Assembly (NCBI RefSeq): GCF_001696715.1
Contig: NZ_MBFM01000003.1
Location: 34,532-98,531 of the forward strand
DNA length: 64,000 bases
Direction of reading: 5' to 3'
Source of the DNA: Thauera phenolivorans
GTDB lineage: Bacteria > Pseudomonadota > Gammaproteobacteria > Burkholderiales > Rhodocyclaceae
How positions within the stretch are numbered: position 1 is the stretch's first letter; each line of letters begins with the position of its first letter. Of the stretch, positions 45,585 to 55,752 are shown in pieces. The position numbers were made by a program, and so were the translations under genes. Below the pieces are notes generated by a model. The model had not been told where the DNA came from and did not search any database. It was given only the letters and a program-made list of their open reading frames with translations.

Positions 45585-46994
45585 TCAGTCCAGCGTGCGC
45601 ACGTCGACGAAGTGGCCGGTCACCGCGGCCGCGGCGGCCATCGCCGGGCTCACCAGGTGGGTGCGGCCGCCCGCGCCCTGCCGACCCTCGAAGTTGCGGT
45701 TGGAGGTGGAGGCGCAGCGCTCGCCGGGCTCGAGGCGGTCGGCATTCATCGCCAGGCACATCGAGCAGCCCGGCTCACGCCATTCGAAACCGGCGGCGAG
45801 GAAGATCTCGTGCAGGCCTTCCCGTTCGGCCTGGCGCTTGACCAGCCCGGAGCCGGGCACGACCAGCACGCGCCTGACGTTGGCGGCCTTGGTGCGTCCC
45901 TTCGTCACCGCTGCGGCCTCGCGCAGGTCCTCGATGCGCGAGTTGGTGCATGAGCCGATGAAGACCTGATCCACCGCGATCTCGGTGATCGGGGTATTGG
46001 GTTCGAGACCCATGTACTTCAGCGCGCGCGCCATCCCTTCGCGACGCACCGGATCGGTGACCGCGGCGGGATCAGGCACACGGCCATCGACGGTGGTGAC
46101 CATCTCGGGCGAGGTGCCCCAGGTCACCTGCGGCTGGATCTCCTCGGCGCTGAGTTCGACGACCTTGTCGAACTGCGCGCCGTCGTCGCTGCGCAGCGTG
46201 CGCCAGTAGGCGACGGCCCGATCCCAGGCCTCGTCCTCGGGCGAGAACGGGCGATCCTTGAGGTAGGCGATGGTGGTCTCGTCCACGCCGACCATGCCGG
46301 CGCGCGCGCCCGCTTCGATCGCCATGTTGCAGATCGTCATGCGGCCTTCCATCGACAAGGCGCGGATCGCGCTGCCGCCGAACTCGATCGCGTAGCCGGT
46401 GCCGCCGGCGGTACCGATCCTGCCGATGATCGCGAGCACGATGTCCTTGGCGGTGACACCGAGGCCGAGCCGGCCTTCGACCTTCACCAGCATGGTCTTC
46501 GACTTCTTCTGCAGCAGGCACTGGGTGGCGAGCACGTGCTCGACCTCGGAGGTGCCAATGCCGTGCGCGAGGCAGCCGAAGGCGCCATGGGTGGAGGTGT
46601 GCGAATCGCCGCAGACGACCGTCATCCCCGGCAGGGTCGCGCCGTTCTCCGGGCCGATCACATGCACGATGCCCTGGCGCTCGTCCATGAACGGAAAGTA
46701 CGCGAGCGAGCCGCTCGCGCGGATGTTGGCGTCGAGCGTCTCGACCTGCTGGCGCGACACCGGATCCTGGATGCCCAGTTCCCAGTGGTCGGTCGGCGTG
46801 TTGTGGTCGGCCGTGGCGACAATCGAGCTCGTCCGCCACGGCTTGCGCCCGGCCAGCTTGAGCCCTTCGAAGGCCTGCGGACTGGTGACTTCATGCACCA
46901 GGTGGCGGTCGATATAGATCAGCGCCGTGCCATCGGCCTCCTCACGGACCACATGGCTGGACCACAGCTTCTCGTACAGCGTTTGGGCTTCCAT
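45585..46994 (-). CDS. leuC: 3-isopropylmalate dehydratase large subunit
   Basis: A 469-residue aconitase-family subunit with a [4Fe-4S] cluster, converting 2- to 3-isopropylmalate. Cluster Cys residues are in [14 protein letters not shown] (near residue 345) and [11 protein letters not shown] (near 405-410). [20 protein letters not shown] and [20 protein letters not shown] are typical. ATG at 46994. I see no leader peptide or attenuator in the 78 bases before it. Confidence 0.97.
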   Translation of the reverse strand: MEAQTLYEKLWSSHVVREEADGTALIYIDRHLVHEVTSPQAFEGLKLAGRKPWRTSSIVATADHNTPTDHWELGIQDPVSRQQVETLDANIRASGSLAYFPFMDERQGIVHVIGPENGATLPGMTVVCGDSHTSTHGAFGCLAHGIGTSEVEHVLATQCLLQKKSKTMLVKVEGRLGLGVTAKDIVLAIIGRIGTAGGTGYAIEFGGSAIRALSMEGRMTICNMAIEAGARAGMVGVDETTIAYLKDRPFSPEDEAWDRAVAYWRTLRSDDGAQFDKVVELSAEEIQPQVTWGTSPEMVTTVDGRVPDPAAVTDPVRREGMARALKYMGLEPNTPITEIAVDQVFIGSCTNSRIEDLREAAAVTKGRTKAANVRRVLVVPGSGLVKRQAEREGLHEIFLAAGFEWREPGCSMCLAMNADRLEPGERCASTSNRNFEGRQGAGGRTHLVSPAMAAAAAVTGHFVDVRTLD

Positions 46995-47072
46995 CCACTA
47001 AATTCCAAGGAAAGAAAAGCTTACGATTATTTCACAAAGGGCGCCCGCGCGCACGGCAGCGCCCGGCCGATA

Positions 47073-47888
47073 TCAGCGACGCGCCTGCTGGTACAGCGGA
47101 ACGACCCGATTCGCATAATCACTGAGATCGCGAAGGCGGTTGGCGTGAGACGGATGGGTCGACAGCCACTGCGGCGGCGACCCCGACGAGTTCGCCGCCA
47201 TCTTGTTCCACAGGCTGACCGCCGCGCGCGGATCGTATCCCGCACGCGCGGCCAGCTCGACGCCCATGCGGTCGGCCTCGGTCTCGTGCTCGCGCGAATT
47301 CGGCAGCTCGAAGCTGACCTGGGCGACCTTGGACATCAGGTCCTGCCCCACCGCGCCCACCCCGAGCAACGCCCCCGCCACCGACACCCCCAGCCCGGTG
47401 ACCATCGATTTCGACACCCGCTCGCGCGCATGCTCGCGCAGCGCGTGGGCGATCTCGTGTCCCATCACCGCGGCGATTTCATCGTCGGTGAGCCGCAAGC
47501 GCTCGATCAGGCCGCTGTTGATCGCCATCTTGCCGCCGGCCATGCACCAGGCGTTGAGGTCATTGGAGCCGATCACGTTGGTCTCCCACTGCCAGCGCAG
47601 CGCATCCGGGCGGAAGTGGCCGGTCTGCGCGGTGAGCCGCGCGGTGATCGAGCGCACCCGCCGCACCTGTGCGGCATTGCGATTGAGCGCGTTCTTCGCG
47701 CGCGCGTCCGCCATGATCTGCTGGTACTGCTTGGCCGAGGCCTGCTCGACCTCCTGCGCCGACACCATCATCATCTGGGTGCGATCGACCCCGACGACGC
47801 CGGCGCCGGTGGTCTGTACCGTCTGGCAACCGACGGCGATGGTGGCCGCGAGCACGGCCGGAAACAGCAAACGCGGGATTCCCTTCAT
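47073..47888 (-). CDS. M48 family metalloprotease, lipoprotein (LoiP-like)
   Basis: A 271-residue zinc protease. A lipoprotein signal (MKGIPRLLFPAVLAATIAVG, Cys21) is followed by the M48 domain with HEIAH at residues 144-148 (two zinc-binding His and catalytic Glu) and HETEADRMG near 201-209 (third zinc ligand Glu). It resembles LoiP/YcaL-type periplasmic proteases that help quality control of outer-membrane proteins. Start 47888 follows GGAGGATGGA; the 6-codon upstream extension is not used. Confidence 0.9.
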   Translation of the reverse strand: MKGIPRLLFPAVLAATIAVGCQTVQTTGAGVVGVDRTQMMMVSAQEVEQASAKQYQQIMADARAKNALNRNAAQVRRVRSITARLTAQTGHFRPDALRWQWETNVIGSNDLNAWCMAGGKMAINSGLIERLRLTDDEIAAVMGHEIAHALREHARERVSKSMVTGLGVSVAGALLGVGAVGQDLMSKVAQVSFELPNSREHETEADRMGVELAARAGYDPRAAVSLWNKMAANSSGSPPQWLSTHPSHANRLRDLSDYANRVVPLYQQARR

Positions 47889-47898
47889 TCCATCCTCC

Positions 47899-49056
47899 TC
47901 AAGCACTGTCCACCAGGCGCCGGCCGTCCTCGCGCCAGCCCAAGGCCAGCCACGCCAGCCCGGCGAGGGCGAAAGCGGAGCCGAGCGTGTATGTCCATGC
48001 GGGACCGATGGTGTCCCAGGTGTAGCCGCTGATCAAGCCGCCGATCATGCCGCCGGCGCCGAACGACAGGCTGCCGTACAAGGCCTGCCCGTGCGACTGC
48101 AGCCGGCCGGGGAACCAGCGATTCACCACCGCGATCGCCGCCGCATGATAGGCCCCGAAGGTCGCGCCATGCAGCAGCTGGGCGAACAGCAGCAGGCCGA
48201 GGTTCTCCCCGCCCCAGCCGATGAGCAGGAAGCGCAGCACCGCGCATGCGAATGAAATCAGCAGGATGTCGCGCGCGCCGTAGCGCCGCATGAGGCGCGG
48301 CATCAGGGCGAACACGGCGATCTCCGCGACCACCCCGAGCGTCCACAGCCAGCCGACGAAAGCTTTGGCGTAGCCCAGTTCTACCACGTGGATCGAGTAG
48401 AAGACATAGAGCGCGCCATGTGCAGCCGACATCAGCAGGCAGGCCCCGAACAGGGCGCGCACCTCGGGGCGGCGCAGGGTCGCGCCAAAGCTGCCGCCGT
48501 CGCGCCCGGCCGGACGCGGAGTGGCCGCGGGCACTGCCAGCGAACACAGGAAGATGGCGCCGAGGATCGCCGCGATGACCCCGAGCAGGCCGCGGATCGG
48601 CATCGACTCGAGCAGGTGGCCAAGCGCCAGGGTGGCGACGATGAAGCCCACCGAGCCCCACATCCGGATGCTGCCGTAGCGGTGCCCCTGCTCGCCCAGA
48701 TGGACGAAGGTCACGCTCTCCACCAGCGGCAGCGCCGCGCTCCAGAAGAAGGCCATCACCGCCATCGCGACGAACAGGACGACGAACTCCGTGGAGAAGA
48801 AGAAGGCCGAGAAGCCGGCCAGACTCATTGCCGCCGACACGCGCACGATCGGCAGCGGCAGGCCGGTGCGCTCGGCGAGGACGCCCCACAGGTTGGGCGC
48901 GAGCATGCGCATCAGCTGCATCAGCGACATGAGGATCGCGATGTGCGTGGCGGACAGCTGAAGCGACTGCAGGTAGAGGGTGAAATACGGCGCGAAGGCG
49001 CCGACGAAGGCGAAGTACGAGAAGTAGTAGGCCGACAGGCGCCAGTAGGGAAGCAT
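47899..49056 (-). CDS. MFS transporter, PPP/HcaT-like
   Basis: A 385-residue permease with twelve likely membrane helices. MLPYWRLSAYYFSYFAFVGA, APYFTLYLQSLQLSATHIAI and MAFFWSAALPLVESVTFVHL fit the MFS_1-like subfamily that includes HcaT (phenylpropionate) and nucleoside:proton symporters. The substrate cannot be told from sequence. It ends 10 bases before the M48 gene and so may be co-transcribed with it. Confidence 0.86.
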   Translation of the reverse strand: MLPYWRLSAYYFSYFAFVGAFAPYFTLYLQSLQLSATHIAILMSLMQLMRMLAPNLWGVLAERTGLPLPIVRVSAAMSLAGFSAFFFSTEFVVLFVAMAVMAFFWSAALPLVESVTFVHLGEQGHRYGSIRMWGSVGFIVATLALGHLLESMPIRGLLGVIAAILGAIFLCSLAVPAATPRPAGRDGGSFGATLRRPEVRALFGACLLMSAAHGALYVFYSIHVVELGYAKAFVGWLWTLGVVAEIAVFALMPRLMRRYGARDILLISFACAVLRFLLIGWGGENLGLLLFAQLLHGATFGAYHAAAIAVVNRWFPGRLQSHGQALYGSLSFGAGGMIGGLISGYTWDTIGPAWTYTLGSAFALAGLAWLALGWREDGRRLVDSA

Positions 49057-49132
49057 CGCTCCATCCTACCGCGGCAACGGCGTTTCCGCTGCCGCGACTC
49101 CGGCTCCCGGGACGACGGCCCGGGCGACGCGC

Positions 49133-49384
49133 TCAGCTGGCGCCGGTGACGGTGCGCAGGATGCCGTAGAGCTCGTCCTTGAGGTGCAGGCGCTGCTTCT
49201 TGAGGTCCTCGAGCTCGAAATCGGTGGCGATTTCCTCGTCGAGTTCGATGGTCTGCACGTGCTTGTTCACCTCGTGATATTCGTCGCACATGCGGGCGAA
49301 TTTCTCGTCGGACGTCTTGAGGGCCTCGATCTGTTCCTTGTATTCGGGAAACTCGTGGAAGAGGTCATGCGGTTCGAGAATCAT
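49133..49384 (-). CDS. YdcH family protein (DUF465)
   Basis: An 83-residue helical protein beginning MILEPHDLFHEFPEYKEQIE and continuing LKTSDEKFARMCDEYHEVNK, then a second helix rich in acidic and basic residues, DFELEDLKKQRLHLKDELY. This matches the YdcH/DUF465 family, whose function is unknown. It sits upstream of the MFS gene with a 76-base gap. Confidence 0.9.
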   Translation of the reverse strand: MILEPHDLFHEFPEYKEQIEALKTSDEKFARMCDEYHEVNKHVQTIELDEEIATDFELEDLKKQRLHLKDELYGILRTVTGAS

Positions 49385-49487
49385 CGGGGTTTCCTCCGTT
49401 TTTCGATGGTGGTGATGCGAGACGTTTCAAGCCTACTCGTGCGCCCCGCGGGGGCGGTTGACGACGATCAAGCTGCGCTGCAGCACC

Positions 49488-50624
49488 TCAGCGCGCGCGG
49501 GGCGACGGCACCGGCTGACTGGTGCCGGGCGCGAGCGCGGCGATCCGCGGCGTACCGCAATCGACCCCGCCGCACTGCGCGCGATGGCGAAGTGCATGAT
49601 CGACCAGCACCAGCGCCAGCATCGCCTCGGCGATCGGCGTGGCGCGGATGCCGACGCAGGGATCGTGGCGGCCATGGGTGTTGACCACCACGGGCCGGCC
49701 CTGCTTGTCGATCGAGCGACGGTCGAGGCGGATGCTCGACGTCGGCTTGATCGCGATGCTGGCGACGACGTCCTGGCCGCTCGAGATGCCGCCGAGCACG
49801 CCGCCGGCGTGATTCGAGAGGAAGCCCTCCGGCGTCAGCTCGTCACCGTGCTCGGTGCCCCGTTGGGCGACCGAGTCGAAGCCTGCGCCGATCTCCACAC
49901 CCTTCACCGCATTGATGCCCATCATCGCGTGGGCGATATCCGCGTCGAGACGATCGAACACCGGCTCGCCCCAGCCTGGCGGCACGCCGCTGGCGACGAC
50001 GTTGATCCGCGCGCCGATCGAGTCACCCGATTTGCGCAGCTCGTCCATAAACGCCTCGAGTTCGGGAACGATGCCCGCATTAGGGGCGAAGAAGGGATTG
50101 CGATCGACCTCGTCCCAGGACACGAAGGGAATCACGATCGGTCCCAGCTGGGCCATGTAGCCGCGAATGACGATGCCGTGATGGGTAGCGAGCCACTTGC
50201 GCGCGATCGCGCCCGCAGCGACCCGTACCGCGGTCTCGCGCGCCGAGGAGCGGCCGCCCCCGCGCGGGTCGCGTACGCCGTATTTGTGCCAGTAGGGATA
50301 GTCGGCGTGACCGGGGCGGAAGGTCTCCGCGATGTTGCCGTAATCGCGCGAGCGCTGGTCCTGGTTGCGGATCAGTAGCGCGATCGGCGTGCCGGTGGTC
50401 ACGCCCTCGTACACGCCGGAGAGAATCTCGACCTCGTCCGGTTCGCGGCGCTGGGTGACGTGACGCGAGGTGCCCGGCTTGCGGCGGTCGAGCTCGCGCT
50501 GGATCTCCTCAGCCGTGATCGCCAGCCCCGGTGGGCAGCCGTCGACCACGCAGCCGATCGCCGGACCATGCGATTCGCCAAATGAAGTGACCGCGAACAA
50601 CTTGCCGAAGGTATTGCCGGACAT
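49488..50624 (-). CDS. aroC: Chorismate synthase
   Basis: A 378-residue FMN-dependent enzyme, the last step of the shikimate pathway. Three family signatures are present: [19 protein letters not shown] (residues 16-34), [20 protein letters not shown] and [20 protein letters not shown]. The FMN site includes [23 protein letters not shown] at 50624 begins [16 protein letters not shown]. The Pro-rich C-terminal tail (PVPSPRAR) is variable. The roughly 100 bases between it and the end of ilvN hold no gene. Confidence 0.97.
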   Translation of the reverse strand: MSGNTFGKLFAVTSFGESHGPAIGCVVDGCPPGLAITAEEIQRELDRRKPGTSRHVTQRREPDEVEILSGVYEGVTTGTPIALLIRNQDQRSRDYGNIAETFRPGHADYPYWHKYGVRDPRGGGRSSARETAVRVAAGAIARKWLATHHGIVIRGYMAQLGPIVIPFVSWDEVDRNPFFAPNAGIVPELEAFMDELRKSGDSIGARINVVASGVPPGWGEPVFDRLDADIAHAMMGINAVKGVEIGAGFDSVAQRGTEHGDELTPEGFLSNHAGGVLGGISSGQDVVASIAIKPTSSIRLDRRSIDKQGRPVVVNTHGRHDPCVGIRATPIAEAMLALVLVDHALRHRAQCGGVDCGTPRIAALAPGTSQPVPSPRAR

Positions 50625-50726
50625 GGAAAACTCGCTCGAAACGGGACTGAAGCGGGGGCGCGAAAAGCGGCCGAGTTTAGCACAGCCGCCCTGCCCGCCC
50701 GCCGCCCCACAGGCCGGCGGCACGGC

Positions 50727-51044
50727 TCAGTGGAAGAAGTCCTCGAGACGTTCGAACACCTCGTGCTCCGCCCCGTGGCGGCGCACGGCGAGTACGTCTT
50801 CCAGCTTCTCGAGCTGACGGATCATCTGCTCGAGGCGCTGATCCTCGAACACCAGCAGCCAGATCCGGCTGCGCTCGCCGCCCGCAACGGGCATGCAGAG
50901 GATCCCTTCCATGTTGAACGCCCTGCGGGCAAAGAGATTGCAAATGTGGCTCATCACCCCCGGGTGGTTGTTCACCTCGAGTTCGAGTACGACTTTGGCG
51001 AAACCGGTCTGGGGCAAGGGGTCGGCAACCTGTTCGATCATCAT
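50727..51044 (-). CDS. ilvN: Acetolactate synthase small subunit (short form)
   Basis: A 105-residue regulatory subunit. The single ACT domain is VLELEVNNHPGVMSHICNLF, then NMEGILCMP and WLLVFEDQRLEQMIRQLEKL. At 105 residues it resembles the short E. coli IlvN (96) rather than the 160-residue IlvH type. It probably confers valine inhibition on IlvB. Its ATG overlaps the ilvB stop (TGATG), with a second ATG next to it. The Val/Leu-rich leader of the operon supports the ilvBN assignment. Confidence 0.86.
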   Translation of the reverse strand: MMIEQVADPLPQTGFAKVVLELEVNNHPGVMSHICNLFARRAFNMEGILCMPVAGGERSRIWLLVFEDQRLEQMIRQLEKLEDVLAVRRHGAEHEVFERLEDFFH

Positions 51045-52711
51045 CAGCCTCCGATCATTTCGGTATTGGCGGCACCCGGCGGCACCATGGGATAGACGAA
51101 TTGCTCGCGGTCGATCGATGCATGGATCAGGCAGGGCCCGGGCGTCTGCAGCGCCTGAGCGAGCGCCGCGCGCGGGTTGGCGGCCTGGTCGAGGTCGACC
51201 GCACCGATGCCGAAGCCTTCGGCGATCTTGATGAAGTCGGGGCCGGCGCCATATTTCGAGGCGAACACCCGCTTGCCATAGAACAGGTTCTGCTGCTGAT
51301 AGACGAGACCGAGCGAACTGTTGTTCATCAGCACGATCTTCACGTTCAGGTTTTCCTCCGCCAGGGTGGCGAACTCCTGCACGTTCATCATCAGGCTGCC
51401 GTCGCCCGAGAAGCACACCACGGTGCGATCCGGCTCGGCGAGCGCAGCGCCCATCGCGGTCGGAACGCCGAAGCCCATCGTGCCGAGGCCGCCCGACGTC
51501 ATCCACTGGCGCGGACGGCGGAAGGGGTAGGCCTGAGCCACCCACATCTGGTGCTGGCCCACGTCGGTGGTGATGATCGCATCATCGTCGAGCGCAGCGG
51601 CGACGGCGCGCACCAGGCCGTAATGGGTGCGCGGATCGTCCATCCCGGGCAGCTGCATCGGGAAGCGCGAGCGCAGGCTGTCGACATGGGAGAGCCAGCG
51701 CTTTCGCATCGACTTGCGGATGCGTGGCAGCAGGGCCTCGAGCGCGCTGCCGACGTCGGCATGGATCGCGACATGCGCTCGCTTGATCTTGTGCAGTTCG
51801 GACGGATCGACATCGATGTGCACGATCTTAGCGCGCGGGCAGAACTGCGCCGCCTTGCCCACCGCGCGGTCGTCGAAGCGGGCGCCGACGCACACCAGCA
51901 CGTCCGCCTCCTCGAGCACGAAGTTCGTATAGCGCGCGCCGTGCATGCCGAGCATGCCGATCGACAGCGGATGGTCGACCGGCATCGCGCCCAGGCCCAT
52001 CAGTGTCATCGTCGTCGGCATGCAGGCCTGCTCTGCGAGGGTGACCGCGAGCGCGGAGGCGCCCGAGTGCACCACGCCACCACCGAGGTAGAGCACCGGC
52101 TGTTCGGCCTCGTTGATCAGACGGGCAGCCTCCTCGATCGCCTCCGCATCGACGGGCGGCAGCGAGTCGGAGACGACGCGCGGGGGAAAGTCGGTGAAGG
52201 AGATGAGCTGGTTCTGAACGTCCTTCGGCACATCGACCAGCACCGGCCCGGGACGCCCGGACATCGCGATACGGAAGGCATCGGGAATCACGGTGAGCAG
52301 CTCCTCGACCGACCGCACGAGGAAGTTGTGCTTGGTGATCGGCACCGTGATGCCGTAGATGTCGACTTCCTGGAAGGCGTCGGTCCCGATCATCGATAGC
52401 GGCACCTGACCGGTGATGGCGACCATCGGGATGGAGTCGAGGAAGGCGTCGGCGATCGCGGTGACGAGATTGGTCGCCCCGGGCCCGCTCGAGGCGAAGC
52501 ACACCGCGGGCTGACCCGAGGCGCGCGCCATGCCCTGCGCCATGAAGCCCGCACCCTGTTCGTGGCGTGCAAGCACGTGATGGATGAGCTCGCTGCCGCC
52601 CAGCGCGTCGTAGAGCGGCAGGATCGCCCCGCCGGGAATGCCCGCGATCGTGCGCACACCCTGTCGTTCGAGGAGACGCACAATCAGTTGTGCGCCGGTC
52701 ATCTGCATCAT
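51044..52711 (-). CDS. ilvB: Acetolactate synthase large subunit
   Basis: The 555-residue catalytic subunit of the first step of valine and leucine synthesis. TPP-enzyme motifs: AGIPGGAILPLYDALGGS, FASSGPGATNLVTAIADA, PVLVDVPKDVQNQLI and the TPP-binding FSGDGSLMMNVQEFATLAEE, followed by NNSSLGLVYQQQ. A start within the ATG-rich MKMMQMTGAQ run is unsettled; ATG 52711 has AAGGAG six bases upstream. It is preceded by the attenuator described separately and followed by ilvN. Confidence 0.94.
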   Translation of the reverse strand: MMQMTGAQLIVRLLERQGVRTIAGIPGGAILPLYDALGGSELIHHVLARHEQGAGFMAQGMARASGQPAVCFASSGPGATNLVTAIADAFLDSIPMVAITGQVPLSMIGTDAFQEVDIYGITVPITKHNFLVRSVEELLTVIPDAFRIAMSGRPGPVLVDVPKDVQNQLISFTDFPPRVVSDSLPPVDAEAIEEAARLINEAEQPVLYLGGGVVHSGASALAVTLAEQACMPTTMTLMGLGAMPVDHPLSIGMLGMHGARYTNFVLEEADVLVCVGARFDDRAVGKAAQFCPRAKIVHIDVDPSELHKIKRAHVAIHADVGSALEALLPRIRKSMRKRWLSHVDSLRSRFPMQLPGMDDPRTHYGLVRAVAAALDDDAIITTDVGQHQMWVAQAYPFRRPRQWMTSGGLGTMGFGVPTAMGAALAEPDRTVVCFSGDGSLMMNVQEFATLAEENLNVKIVLMNNSSLGLVYQQQNLFYGKRVFASKYGAGPDFIKIAEGFGIGAVDLDQAANPRAALAQALQTPGPCLIHASIDREQFVYPMVPPGAANTEMIGG

Positions 52712-52770
52712 CTTCATCTCCTTGCTTTGCATCCCGATGGTGGCCCTGCGGTTCCGGCGGAGATCGAATG

Positions 52771-52848
52771 AAAAAACCCCCGTCGGCACTGCGCGCCGAC
52801 GGGGGTTCTGGATTCGTTTGACCGTTTACCTGACCCGCTACGACGCGC
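52771..52848 (-). promoter_or_regulatory. ilvBN attenuator: terminator and competing antiterminator
   Basis: The terminator (52807-52771) has an 11-bp stem CCCCCGTCGGC/GCCGACGGGGG, a 7-base loop and TTTTTT, ending 60 bases before the ilvB start. The segment at 52848-52833 (GCGCGTCGTAGCGGGT) can pair with 52806-52791 (ACCCCCGTCGGCGCGC), 13 of 16 positions counting one G-U, including eight in a row. That pairing uses the 5' half of the terminator and covers the leader stop codon at 52840-52838. It follows that a ribosome completing the leader favours termination, and one stalled at the Val codons favours read-through. The logic is standard for ilvB-type attenuation; folding energies were not computed. 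Confidence 0.85.
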
Positions 52849-52909
52849 GACCGCCTACGCCTACTACGCGTACGACCAAGGCAACGAGGGACAGGCTGGA
52901 ACGGTTCAT
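52838..52909 (-). CDS. ilvBN leader peptide
   Basis: A 23-codon reading frame, MNRSSLSLVALVVRVVGVGG followed by RAS and TAG. Six Val and three Leu codons are concentrated between residues 6 and 18, and LVVRVVGVGG recalls the VVVVRVVVVVG of the E. coli ilvBN leader. It lies just before the attenuator hairpin and ends within the antiterminator arm. Its role is translational sensing of charged Val-tRNA and Leu-tRNA. The start site has no strong ribosome-binding motif. Confidence 0.82.
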   Translation of the reverse strand: MNRSSLSLVALVVRVVGVGGRAS

Positions 52910-52935
52910 GGTTTCACGGCTTCTGTGATGTCAGG

Positions 52936-52964
52936 ATGAAAACACGGATCGACGGCACAGACAA
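52936..52964 (-). promoter_or_regulatory. Candidate promoter of the ilv leader
   Basis: TTGTCT (52964-52959) and TTTCAT (52941-52936) are separated by 17 bp, with 26 bases to the leader ATG. Each hexamer matches the consensus at four positions or fewer, so this is suggestive only. Confidence 0.4.
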
Positions 52965-53004
52965 GCGTTTTTTGCGCTGCGGGAAGCCCCCTTGTCACCC
53001 GCTC

Positions 53005-54669
53005 TCAGCCGCCGTCGCGCAAGGCGCGCCGCAGGATCTTGCCGACATTGGTCTTCGGCAGCTCCTCCCGAAACTCGACGCGGTGCGGCACCTTGTAGCC
53101 GGTGAGCTTGTCCCTGCAGTAGGCGATCAGCGCCTGCTCGGTCAGCGCAGGATCCTTGCGCACCACAAAGACCTTCACCGCTTCCCCGCTGTGCTCGTCG
53201 GGCACGCCGACGGCGGCTACCTCGAGCACGCCGGGATGGCTAGCGAGCACGTCCTCCACCTCGTTCGGATAAACGTTGAAACCCGACACCAGAATCATGT
53301 CCTTCTTTCGGTCGACAATCCGGATGTAGCCCTTCTCGTCGATCACGGCGATGTCGCCGGTGCGCAGGAAGCCGTCGGACGTGAACGCACGCGCGGTGTC
53401 CTCCGGCCGGTTCCAGTAGCCGCGGCTGACCTGCGGCCCGCGCACGCACAGCTCGCCGCGCTGGTCGACGCCGAGTTCGAGGCCGTCATCGTCGCGGATG
53501 CTGATCTCGGTCGAGGGCACGGGCAGGCCGATCGAGTGATTGAACTCGGCGAGATCGAGCGGGTTGATCGTCACCGCGGGCGAGGTCTCGGTGAGGCCGT
53601 AGGCTTCGATCAGCGCCTGCCCGGTGACCGACTTCCATTTTTCCGCCACCGCCTGCTGGACGGCCATGCCGCCGCCGAGCGCGATGCGCAGCGAAGAAAA
53701 ATCGAGCTTGGCGAACTCGGGGTTGTTGAGCAATGCGTTGAAAAGCGTATTCACCCCGGTGATGGCGGTGAAGCGGTGCCGGCCCAGCTCCTTGACGAAG
53801 CCTGGGATGTCGCGCGGATTGGTGATCAGCACGTTGGTGGCGCCGACCTTGAAGAAGGTCAGGCAGTTCGCTGTCAGCGAGAAGATGTGGTACAGGGGCA
53901 AGGCGGTGATGATCAGCTCCTCGCCCTCCGTGATGAAGGGCTTCACCCACGCGTGCGCCTGCTGCAGGTTAGCGACGATGTTGCCGTGGCTGAGGATGGC
54001 GCCCTTCGGCGCGCCCGTGGTGCCGCCGGTGTATTGCAGGAAGGCGATGTCATCGTGGCCGACCTCGACCGGGCGCAGGGCGTGGCGCGCGCCCTGCGCG
54101 AGCGCGTCGGAAAAGCTGAGCGCGCCGTCGAGCTGCCAGGCCGGCACCATCTTCTTGACCCGCCGCACGACGAAATCGACGATCGCGCCCTTCGCGAAGC
54201 CGAGCATTTCGCCCAGGCTGGTGACCACGAGGTGTTTCAGCGGCAGGCGCGCGCGAACCTGCTGAAGGGTGTGAGCGAAGTTCTCCAGAATGACGATCAC
54301 ATCGACGTCGGCATCCTGCAGCTGATGCTCGAGTTCGCGCGCCGTGTATAGCGGATTGACGTTGACCACCGTATAGCCGGCCCGCAACGTGCCGAACATC
54401 GCCACCGGATACTGCAGCACGTTGGGCATCATCAGCGCCACGCGAGCGCCCTTCGGCAGGCCGAGCTCGCCCTGCAGGTAGGCAGCGAAACGGCTGGACA
54501 GGATGTCGAGCTCGCCATAGCTCAGACTCTTGCCCATGCACACATAGGCGGTCTTGGCGGCGAAGGCCCGCACGCCTTCGTCGAACAACTCGCCGATCGA
54601 CCGATAGCGGTCGACATCGACCTCGGCGGGCACCCCCGGCGGATAGCTCTGCAGCCAGATCCTCTCCAT
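53005..54669 (-). CDS. fadD: Long-chain fatty acid-CoA ligase
   Basis: A 554-residue ANL-superfamily enzyme that activates fatty acids to acyl-CoA (E. coli FadD has 561). Motifs: AMP/ATP loop [62 protein letters not shown] and the C-terminal [13 protein letters not shown] with the catalytic Lys. ATG at 54669 follows AGGAGGAGG. It is the only beta-oxidation gene near ilvBN. Confidence 0.93.
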   Translation of the reverse strand: MERIWLQSYPPGVPAEVDVDRYRSIGELFDEGVRAFAAKTAYVCMGKSLSYGELDILSSRFAAYLQGELGLPKGARVALMMPNVLQYPVAMFGTLRAGYTVVNVNPLYTARELEHQLQDADVDVIVILENFAHTLQQVRARLPLKHLVVTSLGEMLGFAKGAIVDFVVRRVKKMVPAWQLDGALSFSDALAQGARHALRPVEVGHDDIAFLQYTGGTTGAPKGAILSHGNIVANLQQAHAWVKPFITEGEELIITALPLYHIFSLTANCLTFFKVGATNVLITNPRDIPGFVKELGRHRFTAITGVNTLFNALLNNPEFAKLDFSSLRIALGGGMAVQQAVAEKWKSVTGQALIEAYGLTETSPAVTINPLDLAEFNHSIGLPVPSTEISIRDDDGLELGVDQRGELCVRGPQVSRGYWNRPEDTARAFTSDGFLRTGDIAVIDEKGYIRIVDRKKDMILVSGFNVYPNEVEDVLASHPGVLEVAAVGVPDEHSGEAVKVFVVRKDPALTEQALIAYCRDKLTGYKVPHRVEFREELPKTNVGKILRRALRDGG

Positions 54670-54796
54670 GCTGCCTCCTCCTCTCGCTGGAACGAAACGC
54701 AGCGCTCCCACCCCTGGGAGGATGCGCCGCCGGATTCCAACAGCCTTCGCGCCCGCTTCGGTCGACGGGCGTCGAAAGCGCGACCCTCACGCCGCC

Positions 54797-54827
54797 GCCG
54801 GGCGCACGTCCTCGACGTGCGCCCGGC
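54797..54827 (-). terminator. Hairpin between the CBS gene and fadD
   Basis: A perfect 13-bp stem GCCGGGCGCACGT/ACGTGCGCCCGGC with a 5-base loop lies just after the CBS-protein stop and upstream of fadD on the same strand. It lacks a T run on the minus strand, so efficient termination is doubtful. Confidence 0.5.
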
Positions 54828-54833
54828 TTCGCT

Positions 54834-55283
54834 TCAGGCCTCGCCTTCCCCGGCCGGCCAGTTGCGGATGTAGTTCTTCAGCATGCGGTTCTCGAAGCTC
54901 TGCTCCTCGAGCACGCCCTTGGCGACATCGTGGAAGCTCACCACACCGAGCAGCGTACCCTCGTCCATCACCGGCAGGTAGCGCTGGTGATGCGCAACCA
55001 TCAGGCGGCGGAGCTCATCCATCTCCATATCACCAGTGGCGACCTCGGGATCCTTGACCATCGCGTCCTCGACCGGGACCGCCTCCCACGCTGCCCCCGC
55101 CTTGTGCACCGCGTTGAGCACTTCCCGGAAGGTGAGCAGACCCGTCATTCGCCCGTGCGAGAACACCACGAGCGAACCGACGTCCTGCTCGGTCATCACC
55201 GTCACCGCTTCAGCGATGCTTTTGTGCGGTGCGATGGTATAGAGCACCTTGCCCTTGATCGCGAGAATCTCGCTCACCAGCAT
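54834..55283 (-). CDS. CBS domain pair protein
   Basis: A 149-residue protein made of two CBS motifs. The first (about residues 8-65) contains SIAEAVTVMTEQDVGSLVVF and GRMTGLLTFREVLNAV; the second (about 72-130) contains MEMDELRRLMVAHHQRYLPV and DEGTLLGVVSFHDVAKGVLE. Such tandem domains bind adenine nucleotides and regulate partner proteins; the partner is unknown. It is between ferredoxin and fadD on the same strand, with weak evidence for co-transcription. Confidence 0.88.
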   Translation of the reverse strand: MLVSEILAIKGKVLYTIAPHKSIAEAVTVMTEQDVGSLVVFSHGRMTGLLTFREVLNAVHKAGAAWEAVPVEDAMVKDPEVATGDMEMDELRRLMVAHHQRYLPVMDEGTLLGVVSFHDVAKGVLEEQSFENRMLKNYIRNWPAGEGEA

Positions 55284-55372
55284 TTCGTTTTCCCCTGCAC
55301 GGATTTCGTTTGACGGCTATCGACGACCGATCTTAGAGCAAGGCCCGCGGAGCGGAAAGTCCGCCCCACCAC

Positions 55373-55696
55373 TCAGCGCTTGAGCTCGCCGAGCTTGTCC
55401 TTCACCTTCGCCCACTCCTCGGCGTCGGGCAATGCATCCTTGCGCTCGACGATCGGCTTCCATTGCTTCGCCAGTTCGGCGTTGAGTGCAATGAACTGTT
55501 GCTGGTCCGCCGGCACATCGTCCTCCGCATAGATCGCCTCGACCGGGCACTCGGCCACGCACAGCGTGCAGTCGATGCACTCATCCGGGTCGATGACGAG
55601 GAAATTGGGGCCTTCGCGGAAGCAGTCCACCGGACATACATCCACGCAATCGGTATATTTGCAGCGAATGCACGCTTCGGTCACGACGTAAGTCAT
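55373..55696 (-). CDS. fdxA: Seven-iron ferredoxin (FdxA)
   Basis: A 107-residue [3Fe-4S][4Fe-4S] electron carrier. The N-terminal cluster motifs are [20 protein letters not shown] (residues 7-26) and [20 protein letters not shown] (about 37-56). A C-terminal helical tail ([20 protein letters not shown]) is typical of the FdxA-type ferredoxin of proteobacteria. ATG 55696 follows GGAGGTGGAG. The gene is divergent from trxA. Confidence 0.93.
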   Translation of the reverse strand: MTYVVTEACIRCKYTDCVDVCPVDCFREGPNFLVIDPDECIDCTLCVAECPVEAIYAEDDVPADQQQFIALNAELAKQWKPIVERKDALPDAEEWAKVKDKLGELKR

Positions 55697-55752
55697 TTCT
55701 CCACCTCCTGTTGTCGTTCGTCCGGCAATGGGACCCACGCCGGCACTCGGAC

